Source of the DNA: Malachius bipustulatus | Lineage: Eukaryota; Arthropoda; Insecta; Coleoptera; Melyridae | DNA length: 64,000 nucleotides | Direction: 5' to 3' | NCBI GenBank assembly: GCA_910589415.1 | Contig: OU342634.1 | Location: 26,905,144-26,969,143, forward strand | In this document: piece by piece, positions 1-12,018 of the stretch | Numbering within the stretch: position 1 is the stretch's first letter | Layout: each line of letters begins with the position of its first letter | Position numbers and translations under genes: made by a program | Notes under the pieces: generated by a model | Told to the model about the DNA's origin: nothing | What the model saw: only the letters and a program-made list of their open reading frames with translations | Databases searched by the model: none

Positions 1-324
1 AGACAATAAAAATAAAAGACTATTACCTTCAATAAAAAATTCAAAAATTTGTTCCACTTTTTTCCAATAAATTGTTTTTTACCGAATGCCATAGAAACAT
101 AAAAAAACATAAGTCAAGCAACATGATGTCATATTGACGTCACAGTTAAAAAATGTCTATTCTCCGAAAAAAGAAGAATAAAATTTTGATTTTTTGTCTT
201 ATTTATTGTTATTTTGAATGCTTAGCACTTCAGGACTTAGGTTACAGTAAAAACATAACCATTGCCCTCTTTAATTGGGAATTTAATCAGAGTGAATTGC
301 CTCTTGTTGAATTTATTCCTCAAT
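1..324. other. AT-rich sequence, no gene seen
   Basis: The ORF on the + strand at 153-428 has lysine- and phenylalanine-rich AT composition and lies antisense to a better coding remnant, so I read it as a shadow. I see nothing else here. Confidence 0.4.
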
Positions 325-924
325 TAGAGAGGAAGGGATTTCCTCCCCAATATCTTTTGCAAAACATTTTTCTGGCTGTCTGCTGGGATACCATGTTGCT
401 CCTCTTCTGCCTCCAGATTTTTAGGTAAATCAATAAAATCAATGTTTTCTTTTTTTGGAACTCTTCCTTTTCTCCAATTCTTTATTTTCTTTTAGTTCCT
501 GGATGACTTTTTAATGTGCTATGATCCAAGCACCACGGCATATTTTTCTTCGTTTCTATTGACTCGTTCATTTTTTGATGAATGATTGTTCACTTTTTAT
601 AGGTGTCCCTGCTTCCTCAGAGAGTTGTTCACATTCTTGTCACCTGATCCTGATACATCATGGATAGATTAATAGTCATTGGTTCTAAATATCCAGGATT
701 TGAAATGATGTCATCTAATGGTTGAAAAGATGGTGAAGGCATGGAAGAATTCTCAGCGAGACAACTAGATATCTCTTTAGCCTTCAGCGTAGCAAGTTCA
801 AATATTTCTGACGGAAGAATTGTGAATTCTTTCCCTAGACATCCGTTTCTTATTGTTACAGAATTTATTTCTTCTCTTGCTTGAGGAATTATTGACGAAA
901 ACGTGGATTTTGGTAACTTAATAT
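325..924 (-). pseudogene. Degenerate coding remnant, possibly a transposase C-terminus
   Basis: On the - strand, 924-629 reads about 95 codons without a stop (includes the stretches FSSIIPQAREEIN and SEIFELATLKAKEISS). A second open stretch, 467-325, ends in a stop (includes NIDFIDLPKNLEAEEEQ and NVLQKILGRKSLPL). Between them, shorter stretches rich in Lys and Glu continue in other frames (for example EQLSEEAGTPIKSEQSF). Normal amino acid composition and continuity across frames suggest one broken gene rather than chance. The layout, an acidic and basic low-complexity tail after a Ser/Pro-rich stretch, recalls C-termini of pogo/CENP-B-type DDE transposases, but I see no catalytic motif, so this is a guess. 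No splice sites convincingly explain the frame changes. Confidence 0.3.
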
Positions 925-2738
925 CTTAATTTCTTCTTCTTCGCTTAATTATGACTTCGTTATATTTCAGTTTTAAAGATTACTAGCCAGCAGTCTCAAC
1001 ATTTTTAGTGTTGATGATTACGAATGGTGGTAATTTATCACCTGTTCACCTGCTGCATTGCCACCCGTTAAAACTTTTTTTTAAGAAGGGAGCATCGGTC
1101 TTAACTACGTAGGCAGGACAAATTCACTCCACTCCAGTAGTAATTATGGGATGCGAGAACTAGCTCATTCCACCCAGACACAAGTTTACCAATCAAATAT
1201 TAGATGCACGATACAAACACACAGAGCGCGACTGACAATCGAACTTAGTCCTAGTACATACTTGGCTTCCTCATTCTCACTTCACCCACAACTTTTACTT
1301 AGACAATACAGAAACTTGTCTGTTCTGTACAGTGCGTCAATGGAGGGAGAAAAAGATTGGCAGTGGCAATAGTTTTTAAATAGTCTTCTAAGAGAAACAG
1401 CTACCCTTGCTCAAAAATTTAAAATTTCAACCCCTGTCAGGAGACAGCTTAATTCAAAGCCTACCTACTCTGTATATAAAAAAGCACAATCTTTTCGAAC
1501 TTTCAAATTTGAAGTTAGAGTAGCTCAGGGTATGTTTTAGGAAAACTGCTGTCACTACCAAACTGCATACCCCTCCAATCTACAGAAACGTTTTTTTTTT
1601 TTTGTGTTTTCTATCAATATCCAATATTAAGAGTTATATAGCCCATTAGAAGTTTTCAAATTGACATCCTGTATGTGATACATCTGAAGTAACTTTTTCC
1701 AGTAAACGGAAGTATTCATCGCTAATAAATACTGGATCAATACGTCCCTTTCGAGCATCAACAGCGTTTTTCTGTAAAAGCCCGTGTCGGCGTTTGAAAT
1801 TGATGGAGTAATCATCATCTCCAGGTGGTGAATTCTTGAATTGGATCTTCTAGTTGTTCCCCTTATAATACACTCCCCCATGGCTAATATAATTTCTTTT
1901 TTTGCTCGGGACGACAATTTCACACTGGTAGAAATTAGCTTTAATTTATTCCACTCTTTATACACTACGTACTAATAATGAGGTTTGATATGAAAAAACT
2001 CGTGTGTCATATGCTGGATTAATAATATTTTGCAATTAGTCTCAACATATCAAACAGAGCTTTTACCCTTAGTTGTCACGTTAATTTGATAAAAAAGGCT
2101 TTGAAACGTTTGAAACTGTTTCTTGACGCGGAACATGGTATCGAGGTAGGTATAGGTAAACAATATAAAACAACTTGGTGGGCATTGAAATATTAATTAC
2201 CTCAACTACATAGTTTTGAGAGAGCGTATTTGAAGTTTTAATGAAATTCATTAGTAACATAAATTTTAATTCGCATATGAAATTTCGTGCCATACAAGTC
2301 GACATTTATATTTCCTTCCCTATTTATGACATATGGTATACAAAATAATCAACTTTTGCCTCGAGCGTTCTAAAAATATCGCGATCCTGATACTCTAATC
2401 ATATTGCATAAGGACCTTATTATGTTACTAGGAATAGTTTTTTTTTCATTATTGCACTAGTACAATAATACCTTTTGACATTGTCAAAATGTGGCAAAAT
2501 ACTGATTATTGACGTGAAATTATGACAATTATGATAATAATATAGAATAACAATACCAAGCGTCTAAGAGACGCTTTGAAATTTGTGGACAAACGTCAAA
2601 ATCCATTTTAATTTAGATTCGAGTGAGATTTTTCATAATTGAATGCAACTTTCTGATTAAAGTGATTTGGGGTGTTTTGTACTTGAAAATTTAATTGTTA
2701 GATTACTTTTAATATAGTCTTAGAATAGCTCAGAGAAA
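925..2738. other. No recognised gene
   Basis: The longest opening is a 112-codon - strand ORF at 1965-1627. It matches no family I know, has no splice or promoter context and is AT-rich. It could belong to the same decayed element as 325-924, since it lies upstream on the same strand. The rest looks like ordinary AT-rich non-coding DNA. Confidence 0.35.
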
Positions 2739-2990
2739 TTGACACCCCTAAGTGCGAATTTTATAAAATGCAAAGTTATTCGCCTGTCCATGATCTGTCC
2801 ACGATTGTCCAACAAAAATTTTCGTAGTCCACCATTCGAAAAAAAAAAGTTACGGCAAAATTAAAAAATGAAACTTTTTTTAGAGGGTGCGAAAGAACGA
2901 AAGAAGGTGGTTGAACAATCGTGGACAAAAACTCACTCAAAGAACTAATTCAGTGTACATTTTATAAAAATTCGCACTTAGGTGTGCCAA
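2739..2990. mobile_element. Small foldback MITE (about 252 bp)
   Basis: The two ends are inverted copies: TTGACACCCCTAAGTGCG at 2739 and its near-complement CGCACTTAGGTGTGCCAA ending at 2990, extended inward by AATTTTATAAAATG. A second inverted pair lies inside (GTCCACGATTGTCC near 2797 and GGACAATCGTGGAC-like sequence near 2912). There is no coding capacity. I cannot define a target-site duplication, so the superfamily is open. Confidence 0.65.
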
Positions 2991-5485
2991 CTTTCTACTC
3001 CTACATTTTTCTACTCCTAGAAAATTTTACTCCTAGTATAACATAACATAGTACCTATTACTAATCCCTGACTGATTTACCTAGTTGAATATCACCACTA
3101 ATCTGGTCAGAAATTCGTCGGGCTATTGAACAAACAGGTACAAAAAAATCATCTATTGTTGTAGATGAGAGATAGGTAACTAAAAAAAGTTGCCGCTACT
3201 TAATCATTCTGTCTCTTCGGTTTTCTGAAAGAAAGATACATCTACGTTTGCATGGAGAAAAATAATTATATTCCTTATAGATGCGAGCTCTTGAATACTT
3301 TTTGGTCTGGCTCTTCGTGCTTATTTTATCGCAAACTTCCATGTTTATCTTGTAGAATTAAATTCTCCTCTGTACGGCATAAGTCACAACTGTAATTTCC
3401 TGATGGTCTATTTTCTGATAGAATAATTTGCATGACAACAGATTCGGAACGAGCAAACTTTGCAATGTTTATTATTCACCGCATCCACTCTATATGCAGC
3501 ATTAAGCGACAAACCATAAAATCAAAAGGCAAAAAATCCAAGAAAATTTTATGCAAAAACGAAAAACAGCTAGCCAAGCGGTATTTCTCGTAAGCAGGTA
3601 CCTATCTACTGCGTTAATTTTAAAAACAGTTTTCGTCGATTTCTGGCATTCATTCGGGCGTGACTGGTGAAATTTAGCACTTTCTGAACGCTAATGACTC
3701 CCTAATAATAATATGTAAGCGGAATAGCACCAACCGTCTATTAGCATATTCGTGTTGTTAGAGTGTTTGAAAAAATACCTACACCAGAAAAGAAAGTTGG
3801 TGACAGTAGTTTTGCCTAATGAATATCCGCAAGAGAATGTAGGCAGATACGTAACACAAAGTACGCGTTTATTGCACTCAACTCATATTATTCTAGACCT
3901 TCAAATAGCAATGTAAACATAATAATTAAACATATAGAGGGAGAGGTGTACGGTGTTAGGTACTGAATGAAAATGTGTACAGGGTGAGTTTTTTTTTAAA
4001 TATTTTCAGTGTGGCGATCTCGGAAGTTATAACAGTTGCAGAAAGAGTTAAAGGTGCTAATAATTGCAGAATTTTATACTTATTAAGAATTTGAAATATT
4101 CTGAAAAACTGAAAAATCGAGATTTCTTATTTAAGTCATAATATCTTATTTGGTTTTTAAAATAAATTTTCACAGTTTTGGTAGTCAATTTTTGCTTTTC
4201 TTACGGCCATCATATTGGTTTTTCATATCATTCTATGTAAAAAAGTTGAAGAACCCAAAAATCAGTCTGATTCTGAAAAAAAAAGATTTCTTTTAATTTT
4301 ATTCGAAAACAAAATTTTCACAAAAGTTTAAAAAAATTTTAGCTTAAGAAATCGCATTTTGTCCTGAAAAAAAGTCACGTTGCTGGATGGGTAGGACCCG
4401 GTAGGCCCGGCTTTCTCGATTTTCGTTATTCTTTTTAGAGAAGATGCGCATTGACATGACGATTTACACATGTGAAAATTAAATCCATATGACGTCATCA
4501 TTTTTTTTTTATAGAAAAAGTTTAAAATCGTTAGGATTTTAGTTGTCGGAACGGTTCAAGGAGTAAGAATCGATTTTTGATTTTTTTTGTGAGAGACGGT
4601 CCTTGAAGCGATACATCAAATTCTGGAAAACCCGACCGCTAACAATGTCAATAAAAAACTCAAAAAAAAAATCATTTTTTCCTGAAAAGTTAGTGGTATT
4701 CTCGATTCCTGTTTCTTTAGGTTCTTTAGGGGAAGATAAGACGCGCATTGACATTACGATCGATATAATGTGATAAAAGCGATATGTCATATCTCATTCG
4801 GAATTTTATAGAGATCATATTTTCCAGTATTACATAAGCTAGCGTTACAACATTCTTTTTCAATAAAGATTCTCCCGCAATACTCCGTATTATACCTAGA
4901 ACTAGAAGTAAATAGGTAGATTCATAGCTGCCACGAGATTATAATCCGAAGGAGTTTAGTTTACTATATATCCGAGATCGATAAATTTATATAAGGATTT
5001 CTATCAATTGAACGCACGTGCCCTTTAAAAGCATTTCCATCAGCGTATTAGTATTATTAATGTTTCTAGTGGAAATTTTAGAGGAAGATATGTTGGGAAT
5101 TGAGATTAAGCGATGATGAAATGACGTGCAATTCTTTTTAATAATCGTTTATACGAAGTCAAAGCGTGGTGGTCTTTCAGCTCAAATGGAAAACTAAATT
5201 CGCAAAAAAGTATTTTGGAAAAGACGAATTTCCTGAGAGAGCGTTGTAAAAAAAAAAAACTATTCTTATCACCACCACGAAATTAAAGAGACTATTTTCT
5301 CGATACAGGGTACCGAAAATCGCATGTTATGACAACGCTACTTAATGTTAATCTGAATTTAGAGATTTTCAAAATATTAGCTTTGTTCAGCCCTACAAAA
5401 CTTCTTCCGAATCAAAAATTAAAAACTTTATCACCCTTTTTCCTAGAATTTTATAGTCGTTCCTAAAAACTAGTAAGGCACTATA
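2991..5485. other. No gene; diverged ~290-bp direct repeat and one solo element end
   Basis: A single terminal motif CAGGGTGAG occurs at 3980 after GTA, without a visible partner. Around 4250-4790 a segment appears twice in direct orientation about 290 bp apart. The clearest match is GCGCATTGACATGACGAT near 4446 against GCGCATTGACATTACGAT near 4743, with TTTCTCGATT and ATTCTCGATT upstream of them. No credible coding sequence was seen. Confidence 0.4.
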
Positions 5486-6443
5486 CAGGGTGTCCGGTAA
5501 GTACCTCCTAATCTCTTGGGAGCATACAGGGGAGGTCAAAAAAACCTGGTCTGTCATAAAAAAAAATTCCTAAAGTCCCCAAACGGAAATATGGAGCCCT
5601 AAAAGGGTGCCCCGCAATTTACTTTTTTGGCTCTAACTTTTGAACCAACCTGTAAAATTGGATGGAATTTAAACACTTTATAGAGGCCACACAGAGCCAT
5701 CAGGCCATATTAAACTCGATGTTTGACGTCGTCAGGGAAGTCAGGAACGGACTTACCATCATACTCGTTGAGTCAAAATTTTGACAGGTGTCACTTTACA
5801 GAGCTACAAACTATTTTTTTGAATAGTCTAATACTTCATCTTTAAAAAAGGTGCTCTTAATTTATTTCGGTAAAACTGACGGTTTTCGAGATAAATCGGT
5901 TTTTAGGTATGCAAAACACTCAAAAGTTACTAATGCTAAACACAAACAGGTAAAAATCAGGTTCTTGTTGATAAACCTACCTACATAATGGATTGCTATC
6001 GACGAAACTTGATCAAAATTCGCATAAAAGTCGATTTATCTTGAGAACCGCTAGTTTTATCGAAGTAAATTAAGAGTACCTTTTGTGAAGATGAATGACC
6101 AGCGTATTTAAAAAATAAGTTTCCAGCTCTGTAAAATGACACCTGTCAAAACTTTGACACAATGAGTGTGGTGGTAAGTCAGTTCCTGACTTCCTTTAGG
6201 ACGTCAAACATCCACTCTGATATGACTTAATGAGTGGCCTCTAAAAAAAAATAAAAATTTCATCAAATTATACAGATCGGTTCAAAAGTTAGAGCCAAAA
6301 AAGTAAATCTTAGAGTACCATTTTGGGGCTCTGTATCTCCGTTTAGGGACACTTTAGGAATGTTTTTTTTACGACAGAATAGGTTTATTTTGACCTGCCC
6401 TGTATGCTCCCGAGTGATTAGGAGGTACTTACCGGACACCCTG
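5486..6443. mobile_element. Long foldback MITE with CAGGGTGTCC ends
   Basis: The element begins CAGGGTGTCCGGTAAGTACC at 5486 and ends with the inverted copy at 6443. It is flanked on both sides by TATA (5482-5485 and 6444-6447), which contains the TA expected of Tc1/mariner insertion. Both halves are inverted copies of each other for about 415 bp, with diverged but clear matching throughout, leaving a loop of about 120 bp near 5905-6027. There is no ORF. Ends of this type recur at many places in the window, so it is probably a non-autonomous derivative of a Tc1/mariner-like family. Confidence 0.8.
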
Positions 6444-6539
6444 TATAAGATAAATCTGATACTTTGCTGATGTTTTTGGTGGTTGCAAAGAGGGAGGTAA
6501 TGCTAATTCTAGGCATTATAATGATAGGAATCCGTAAAT

Positions 6540-6875
6540 TTATTTATTAATGTGTTTTTTTTTTATTGTCCACTGCTGTGACTTGTACACCTGTATTCAA
6601 TGTATACTTAGATTCAAAGTTGCTACTGTTTTCTTAGTCTGATGTCAAATAGGTTTTGTATTGTTTTTTTTTTTTGTTGTATGATTTCTTTACCTTTAGA
6701 TCTAACTTAGCTCTCGTTAAGTAGGTTTAGCGAATATATTCACGGGGGTTAAGTGGTAGATCAGCTTGAGCTTATATAATGCTCAAGTTGAACTTCGCCT
6801 CTTAGTTTGCCGTCACTATACTGTAGTGTATGTAATACTTTGCTGATATTGTAAGTATGATGGCAAATAAAGGTG

Positions 6876-6909
<34 letters not shown>

Positions 6910-6910
6910 C
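6540..6910 (+). repeat. Probable LINE 3' tail ending in a (TTA)n microsatellite
   Basis: The sequence ends GCAAATAAAGGTGTTTTT followed by about ten TTA units at 6880-6909. A polyadenylation-like AATAAA shortly before a simple-repeat tail is the usual 3' end of some insect LINEs. No coding part is attached, so the assignment rests on the tail alone. Confidence 0.4.
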
Positions 6911-8093
6911 TACTTCGATCTAAATTATAGAAGAGATAGGACCAGAAATTGTACTCAATTGTAAACAGGAGACTATCTATGAGCTTATGGTAAAGTATTT
7001 TCTTCATGTGAGCTATAATATTATGTACTCGTATAATAATAATGATATATTTTGATATTATTTTTTTGTCACTACGTATGTCTTGTTCTTAATTTTAGAT
7101 CGTCCTAGATGAAATTTTTATAAAGCTTCCGCACCAAAAATACTTCAATTTACGATAAACAATAACAGCTGATTATAGTTTTCTTGAGGTTTTACCCATG
7201 TCTCCTAAGCGTACTTTCGATAAACTGCTCAAATAACTTTGCTATTCTACCTGCACAATGCACATTGATTATTCCCATGATTATAGGTTCTTATAACTTC
7301 AACAATAATTGACGCAGTCTCCTCCTCACGTAATAATAATCTTCTTGCATCTCGTGTATCTCTCCATAATAATCTAGAGAACGTAAATTATCGCTAAAGA
7401 TCTCTCTTTTCTGCCGATATAACTTACAAAGGTAAATGCTCTTGCTAAATTTCCAGACGTCATTCCACCTGATCTTACATCCAAAGCTACCGTCGCCACA
7501 CACGATTATTAGTCAGAGTTCAGAGAGCTTACTTGCTGAATTTTCACACTCCGACAACCTCTTTTCACCAATCTTCCTTCCGTCGTCTGGAGGGCAATCA
7601 CACTGTGAAATAGCTCATCGGAGAAGCTTTCCCCGATGGCATGAGTGACTAACTAAAAGTAAGTTTTATTTTACGACAAAGTCAGAGCATATATTTAATG
7701 TCGCTAAGGGGAAGAGTGAAATTACTTGATGAAATCGATGTATTTTATAGGTAACTAAACCGGTCAAGTTAACTATACATCTAACAATAATAGATACTTG
7801 AAGGACAAATACCTGACACATAAAATTGTTTTAATGGATGTATCTTCAAAGCTATAAAGAAAGAATGTATCAACATTCATTGTTGCAGAATGTAGTTGAT
7901 TATCATTAAATCGCACAAGAAAATATAAAATTTGTAGCGATACATTTAAAAAAATTGGAGGAATTTCTTTGGGTAACGTTTGTGTTAATCGACATAAGTT
8001 GCAACCAACTCAACAACCCTTTCAGATTTCATTGTCAAAAGAATTTACCTCATCAAGGAGATGGAAGTATCAAAATCCTTGGAGGATCATTGC
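6911..8093. other. No gene confirmed
   Basis: A slightly GC-richer stretch at 7430-7650 ends in a donor-like GTAAGT at 7658-7663 and could be a non-coding or early exon on the + strand. The peptide there matches nothing I know. The rest is AT-rich. Confidence 0.25.
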
Positions 8094-8099
8094 TTAGTT

Positions 8100-8522
8100 A
8101 ACCATGAGCTCGTTTAAACTAGCTCTCTTCTTTTGAAGCAAGATTGATGCAGCTTTTCCCAAAAGCTTTACTATGGAATCTTGTCTCAAAGGTACTGGAA
8201 GGTCATCGCAGGCTAGACGATGATCGTGACAGTATTGGTGTACGTAAAAAGAGATCGGAAATGTGGAGAATGTAGATATGAAGACGAATTGAGCATTTGC
8301 TTTTGCCACTGTTCAGTGCCAGTACTTGGTAGATATCGGCAATCCATATTGGGGGAAGTCTGGCATGACGTGGTCAGAATTTGGAGGTCCTCACCACGGC
8401 TCATCCATCAGTGCATCCGAGGAGTTGGGTTCTCGGAGGGTGATGTGCAGAGGATAGGGGTTTGTCCACTCTGGAGACGGTACAAAGGTCTCAATGGAGT
8501 AAAATCACCCTCTCTGCCATAA
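8100..8522 (+). pseudogene. LINE reverse transcriptase C-terminal zinc-finger fragment
   Basis: The + frame opening at 8220 contains CGECRYEDELSICFCHC followed by PVLGRYRQSILG. This is the pattern of the cysteine/histidine motif at the end of R1/I/Jockey-type LINE ORF2 proteins (CxxC, acidic residues, then HxxxxC-like and an 'L.R.R...LG' helix); the usual His is replaced in this copy. The reading frame stops at 8520 and no reverse transcriptase motifs are attached, so it is a short dead fragment. The overlapping - strand ORFs are shadows. Confidence 0.5.
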
Positions 8523-10628
8523 TCCCGACCCAGGCCCTGTACTAGAATCTAGAACTGATTACTGGAAAATTTTCGCCACCTTTCTCTAGATGAAGAGCAG
8601 AAGTCGCTGTTAACTTCGTAGCTCACCATCATTTCTAAATTATTTTGAACGCGACATAGGTATTGTTCTTCTTTCAATTTATTTACTTATAATATTTCCG
8701 TATTCTTGTGCCACTTTATCGACATTATATGAGTGAATTTATTAAATAAATGCATTATGACGAGTAAACACAATAATTTTTATATTTACCAAGGAGTGCC
8801 ATTTTATTTGAGACGAATATTGCGAGGAGAAAATTCAATTAATCAAATTAATAAGAAGCAAACAAACGTTTTATTATTGCCCGAACTAAGCTTCGTATAG
8901 AGAATTAGAAATTAAAGGATACCGAAAGCGATAAATCGAACCATCGAAATTAATTTATGAATCTCCGTTAGTAAAGTTCAAGCGTTTACAGCGGTGGTTT
9001 GCCTTCATATTGATCAATTATCGCAGTTATTAACAATTAAATCGGACCCCTTTAGGGCAGAGCTGATTGTGTGGAGCCCATCTTCAGCAGTTATTGCAAA
9101 CAGTCACGCTACGTGGAAATGTCACGGTTACACAACTCAAGAAGCGTTCCCAGAGAACACTACTTACTCACTTCTCGGGGTAACATGTTAACAAGTCTTT
9201 ATATTTTTAGTGTTTTGACCCGCTTTCACCTCGCGATGGACCACACCTCATCAAATTAGCAGCGGTTACTTCAAAGAATCCACTTGCAATGCAAGCATGT
9301 TTACTTTTATTATTTAATATTTTATTCTTTCAATAGGTATTACAAAAGTATTTATCTTGACTAATACTTTATATAAAATATGGTTGGGAGACTGACTCAC
9401 CTATGAAGTTCCAGCTTAAACCACTTGACACAGAATGCTGAAAGTAGTTATAATTATTTTTATTTAAGTTCCAGTAAAAAGAAAAATTGAGAGGCTTCAC
9501 ATTCTGCTACTGTATTGAACATTTTGCATGACAAATCGAATGATTTTGTACAGGGGGGCCCATCCCTATACTGATGTCCGCATCCGCACCCCCGAAATAG
9601 CTAGATCATGTACCCGGTGGTTACTCAGTTTAAACTCCAACTGTGAAGAGCATTTTTATTGAATTTTCTCAGATAATCTAAAAATGCAATAATGTACAGG
9701 GTGTCCTATTTAAAACTTAAAATAACAAAGTTGTGTACCGTACAGCGATATTGCGCGACCCTGTATTATTGAAAATAATTTTAGGTTGTAGGTCTCTTCA
9801 AACCATATACAACTTTTTTCACAAATATTTTTTTTCGACGGGCGAGTCGCTAGGAAAGAACAAAGCACTAATGTATGTTTGCATATAATATAATAGAAAA
9901 ACATTTCGTACTCATATTGGTGAAATATTTTCAACTCATATTGATAAAACATTTGTAGCGTACATTGCAGTGATGTTTGTGAAAAATTTTTCATAACTTA
10001 CTTTTTTTAACATTGCAGAAATATTATTTCTCAGCATTTTATAAATGAAACAATAGGTACACGACATAATATACCTACGAATATAAAAAAAAAACTTTAA
10101 ATTATAACAAAAACAAATACATTACCTGCGCCAATATTTTTGTTCACCTATTTTTTGATCCTCTAGAAATGGGGATTCTTAGATCGTCTCAGAAGCAGAT
10201 GCGGCTGTTGATGAAACTTTCATAAAGCCCCATGGGTGTTTACTGTTTGCATATAATGTCTGGCATACGTTCTAGCAGTGTTTTCTTATTGCACCTAAAA
10301 TAAAAAAAGCTTTGGTACTATAATTTGAAGTTATTTAACGGATAGCAGTTACCTATTGATTGTATAACAAGCATATCTTAGCATTTTATGATTTCATTAA
10401 AATACATAAAATCCACACAAATGAATAAAAGTTCATAAACTAATTGGTAGGGACTTACCAAAATTGTTGTTTTAATAACAAAAAAAAGCAAGAATTCCAC
10501 AACAGAGAAAATAATATATTATTTATCGCCCGAGCACAGCACAAGCCAATGCCACAAGCATAATAACATGCAAATGGCGGCAGCGAGACGGAAATGAGCA
10601 ACAATATAGCAACAACGCCAAATCACGT
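8523..10628. other. No gene; one solo element end
   Basis: A CAGGGTGTCC end occurs at 9697 without a clear partner; ACCCTGTATT near 9759 may be a decayed one. The 94-codon - strand ORF at 9994-9710 covers this terminal motif and is probably spurious. The remainder is AT-rich. Confidence 0.35.
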
Positions 10629-10672
10629 GAGCCGTCACACGGCTCCAGTATCCAGTATCCAGGATCCAGGAT
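10629..10672. repeat. Perfect hairpin plus short tandem repeat
   Basis: GAGCCGTCACACGGCTC is a perfect 7-bp stem with a 3-base loop. It runs directly into four imperfect copies of an 8-base unit (CCAGTATC / CCAGGATC). Confidence 0.7.
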
Positions 10673-10879
10673 GCGTACAAATATTAAAATCATTTAAAAA
10701 TATTTTAATGTTATATTCATGTTTTAGTCACATTACTTTAATATTTTATGCTACTAGGGTATGAGGACTCAAGTAAATAGGTATTAAATGGCCAATAATC
10801 TGAAGAAGGTAGGTTGGTAAGTACCTATCATAAATTCTTTTTGTTAAGAGCTAACCAGGTTACTGGATAGCATAGAAAG

Positions 10880-11810
10880 TAACAGTCTACTAGCTATGTC
10901 CTTGGACATAATGCCCAAGACCATCATGAACTGCTTTGCTTAAAGGGTCCTTCTCCCGGAAAGAGACGTATGGGAGGACAACAGAAATGAACTCCTAACA
11001 GCAGACTTCAGCTGGTACACTGATGAATCTAAGACATCCATCAGGAACTGTAGCGGGGGGTGTGTAGCGCTGGCTCGAAGAAGAGAGTCTTCTCGAGCCT
11101 GGGCTTTCACGCAATTACTTTCCAGGCCGAAATCTATGCCATAGAGCTCTGTGCGCAGATGTATAATAAGATACACTACCAACACAGATCAATAAAGATC
11201 TTTTCAGACAGCCAAGCGGCTATAAAAGTCCTTAGCTCCAGACACTGTAAGTCCAAGTTGGTATGGAACTGTCAATTAACTTTAAATGCTGTGGTAAGGA
11301 GCAACGAAGTAACTCTGATCTGGATTGCGAGCCATGCTAGATATAGAGAGAATAAACTTGCCGACTCTCTGACCAGAAACGGTGCCGAATCTGAGTTCAT
11401 CGGACCAGAACCAGCATTTGGCATATCACCGAATGTTGCCAAAACAACAATAAAGCAGGTGGGCTGAGAGGGACGTCTTCCAGGGCTGGTAAAACTTAAC
11501 AAAATTGGACACGTCGAAAAAAAAGACTATTGGAGCTTAACAGGAAAGAACTGAAAGCCTTAATAGGCTTATATACTGGGCACTGCAAACTTAAAACAAT
11601 CATCTGCACAGGATGGTGTTGCGTAGAGAGCTGAATGCCGCCTTTGCTTGGAGGATGACGAAACAGCAAAACACCACCTATGCAAGTGTGGTGTTATGAA
11701 CCACACTAAACCTCCGGGAGAGACTTCTTCACATCGAGGGACATGGATACATTACCAATAGCAAGATAGTCAGCTTCCTCAAAGAGGTTGCCCTATGGGG
11801 TTAATATAAC
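10880..11810 (+). pseudogene. LINE ORF2 3' end: RNase H domain and zinc finger, frameshifted
   Basis: Reading the + strand with frame changes gives an RNase H domain: WYTDESKT near 11010, then AEIYAIELCA near 11127, IKIFSDSQAAIKVLSS near 11191 and WIASHARYRENKLAD near 11321. These carry the four expected acidic residues (D, E, D, D). The phrase IGPEPAFGIS that follows is typical of the R1/I-type linker. Downstream comes RLCLEDDETAKHHLCKCG near 11640, the C-terminal zinc motif, and a tail ending ALWG-stop near 11803. The usual Gly-His/Gly-Asn-Glu signature of the RNase H C-terminus is degraded, and several shifts separate the parts. This is a 5'-truncated, inactive LINE of an RNase H-bearing clade; 3' UTR-like sequence continues to about 11880. 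Confidence 0.75.
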
Positions 11811-11898
11811 ACGTCTAGATGTTATAGCTACAATAGACCTTCGGACACAGTAAAGGTGGCACAATGGCATAATAAAACTGAGTAAACAGTAGGTAATA

Positions 11899-11992
11899 GA
11901 AGAATCCCCATTGTTATTCGAGCTCAGTGGCACACTAAATTTACACGGGACGTACCATTGAACTCGAATAATACTGGGGATTCTTTCTTCAG
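11899..11992. repeat. Imperfect ~94-bp hairpin after the LINE
   Basis: GAATCCCCATTGTTATTCGA at the left is matched by the inverted copy TCGAATAATACTGGGGATTC at the right, with about 35 bp between. It lies between the LINE fragment and a longer-range inverted repeat (see findings). Confidence 0.6.
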
Positions 11993-12018
11993 ATTATTGG
12001 TCACTGTAATACCTACCG

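Noticed and set aside
153..428. 91-codon + strand ORF
   Set aside because: AT-biased composition and antisense to better coding remnants; no motif.
4250..4790. Diverged ~290-bp direct repeat as a mobile element
   Set aside because: Similarity is patchy and in AT-rich sequence; described as a repeat within the interval but not called an element.
11272..11502. 76-codon - strand ORF
   Set aside because: Shadow of the LINE RNase H coding sequence on the + strand.
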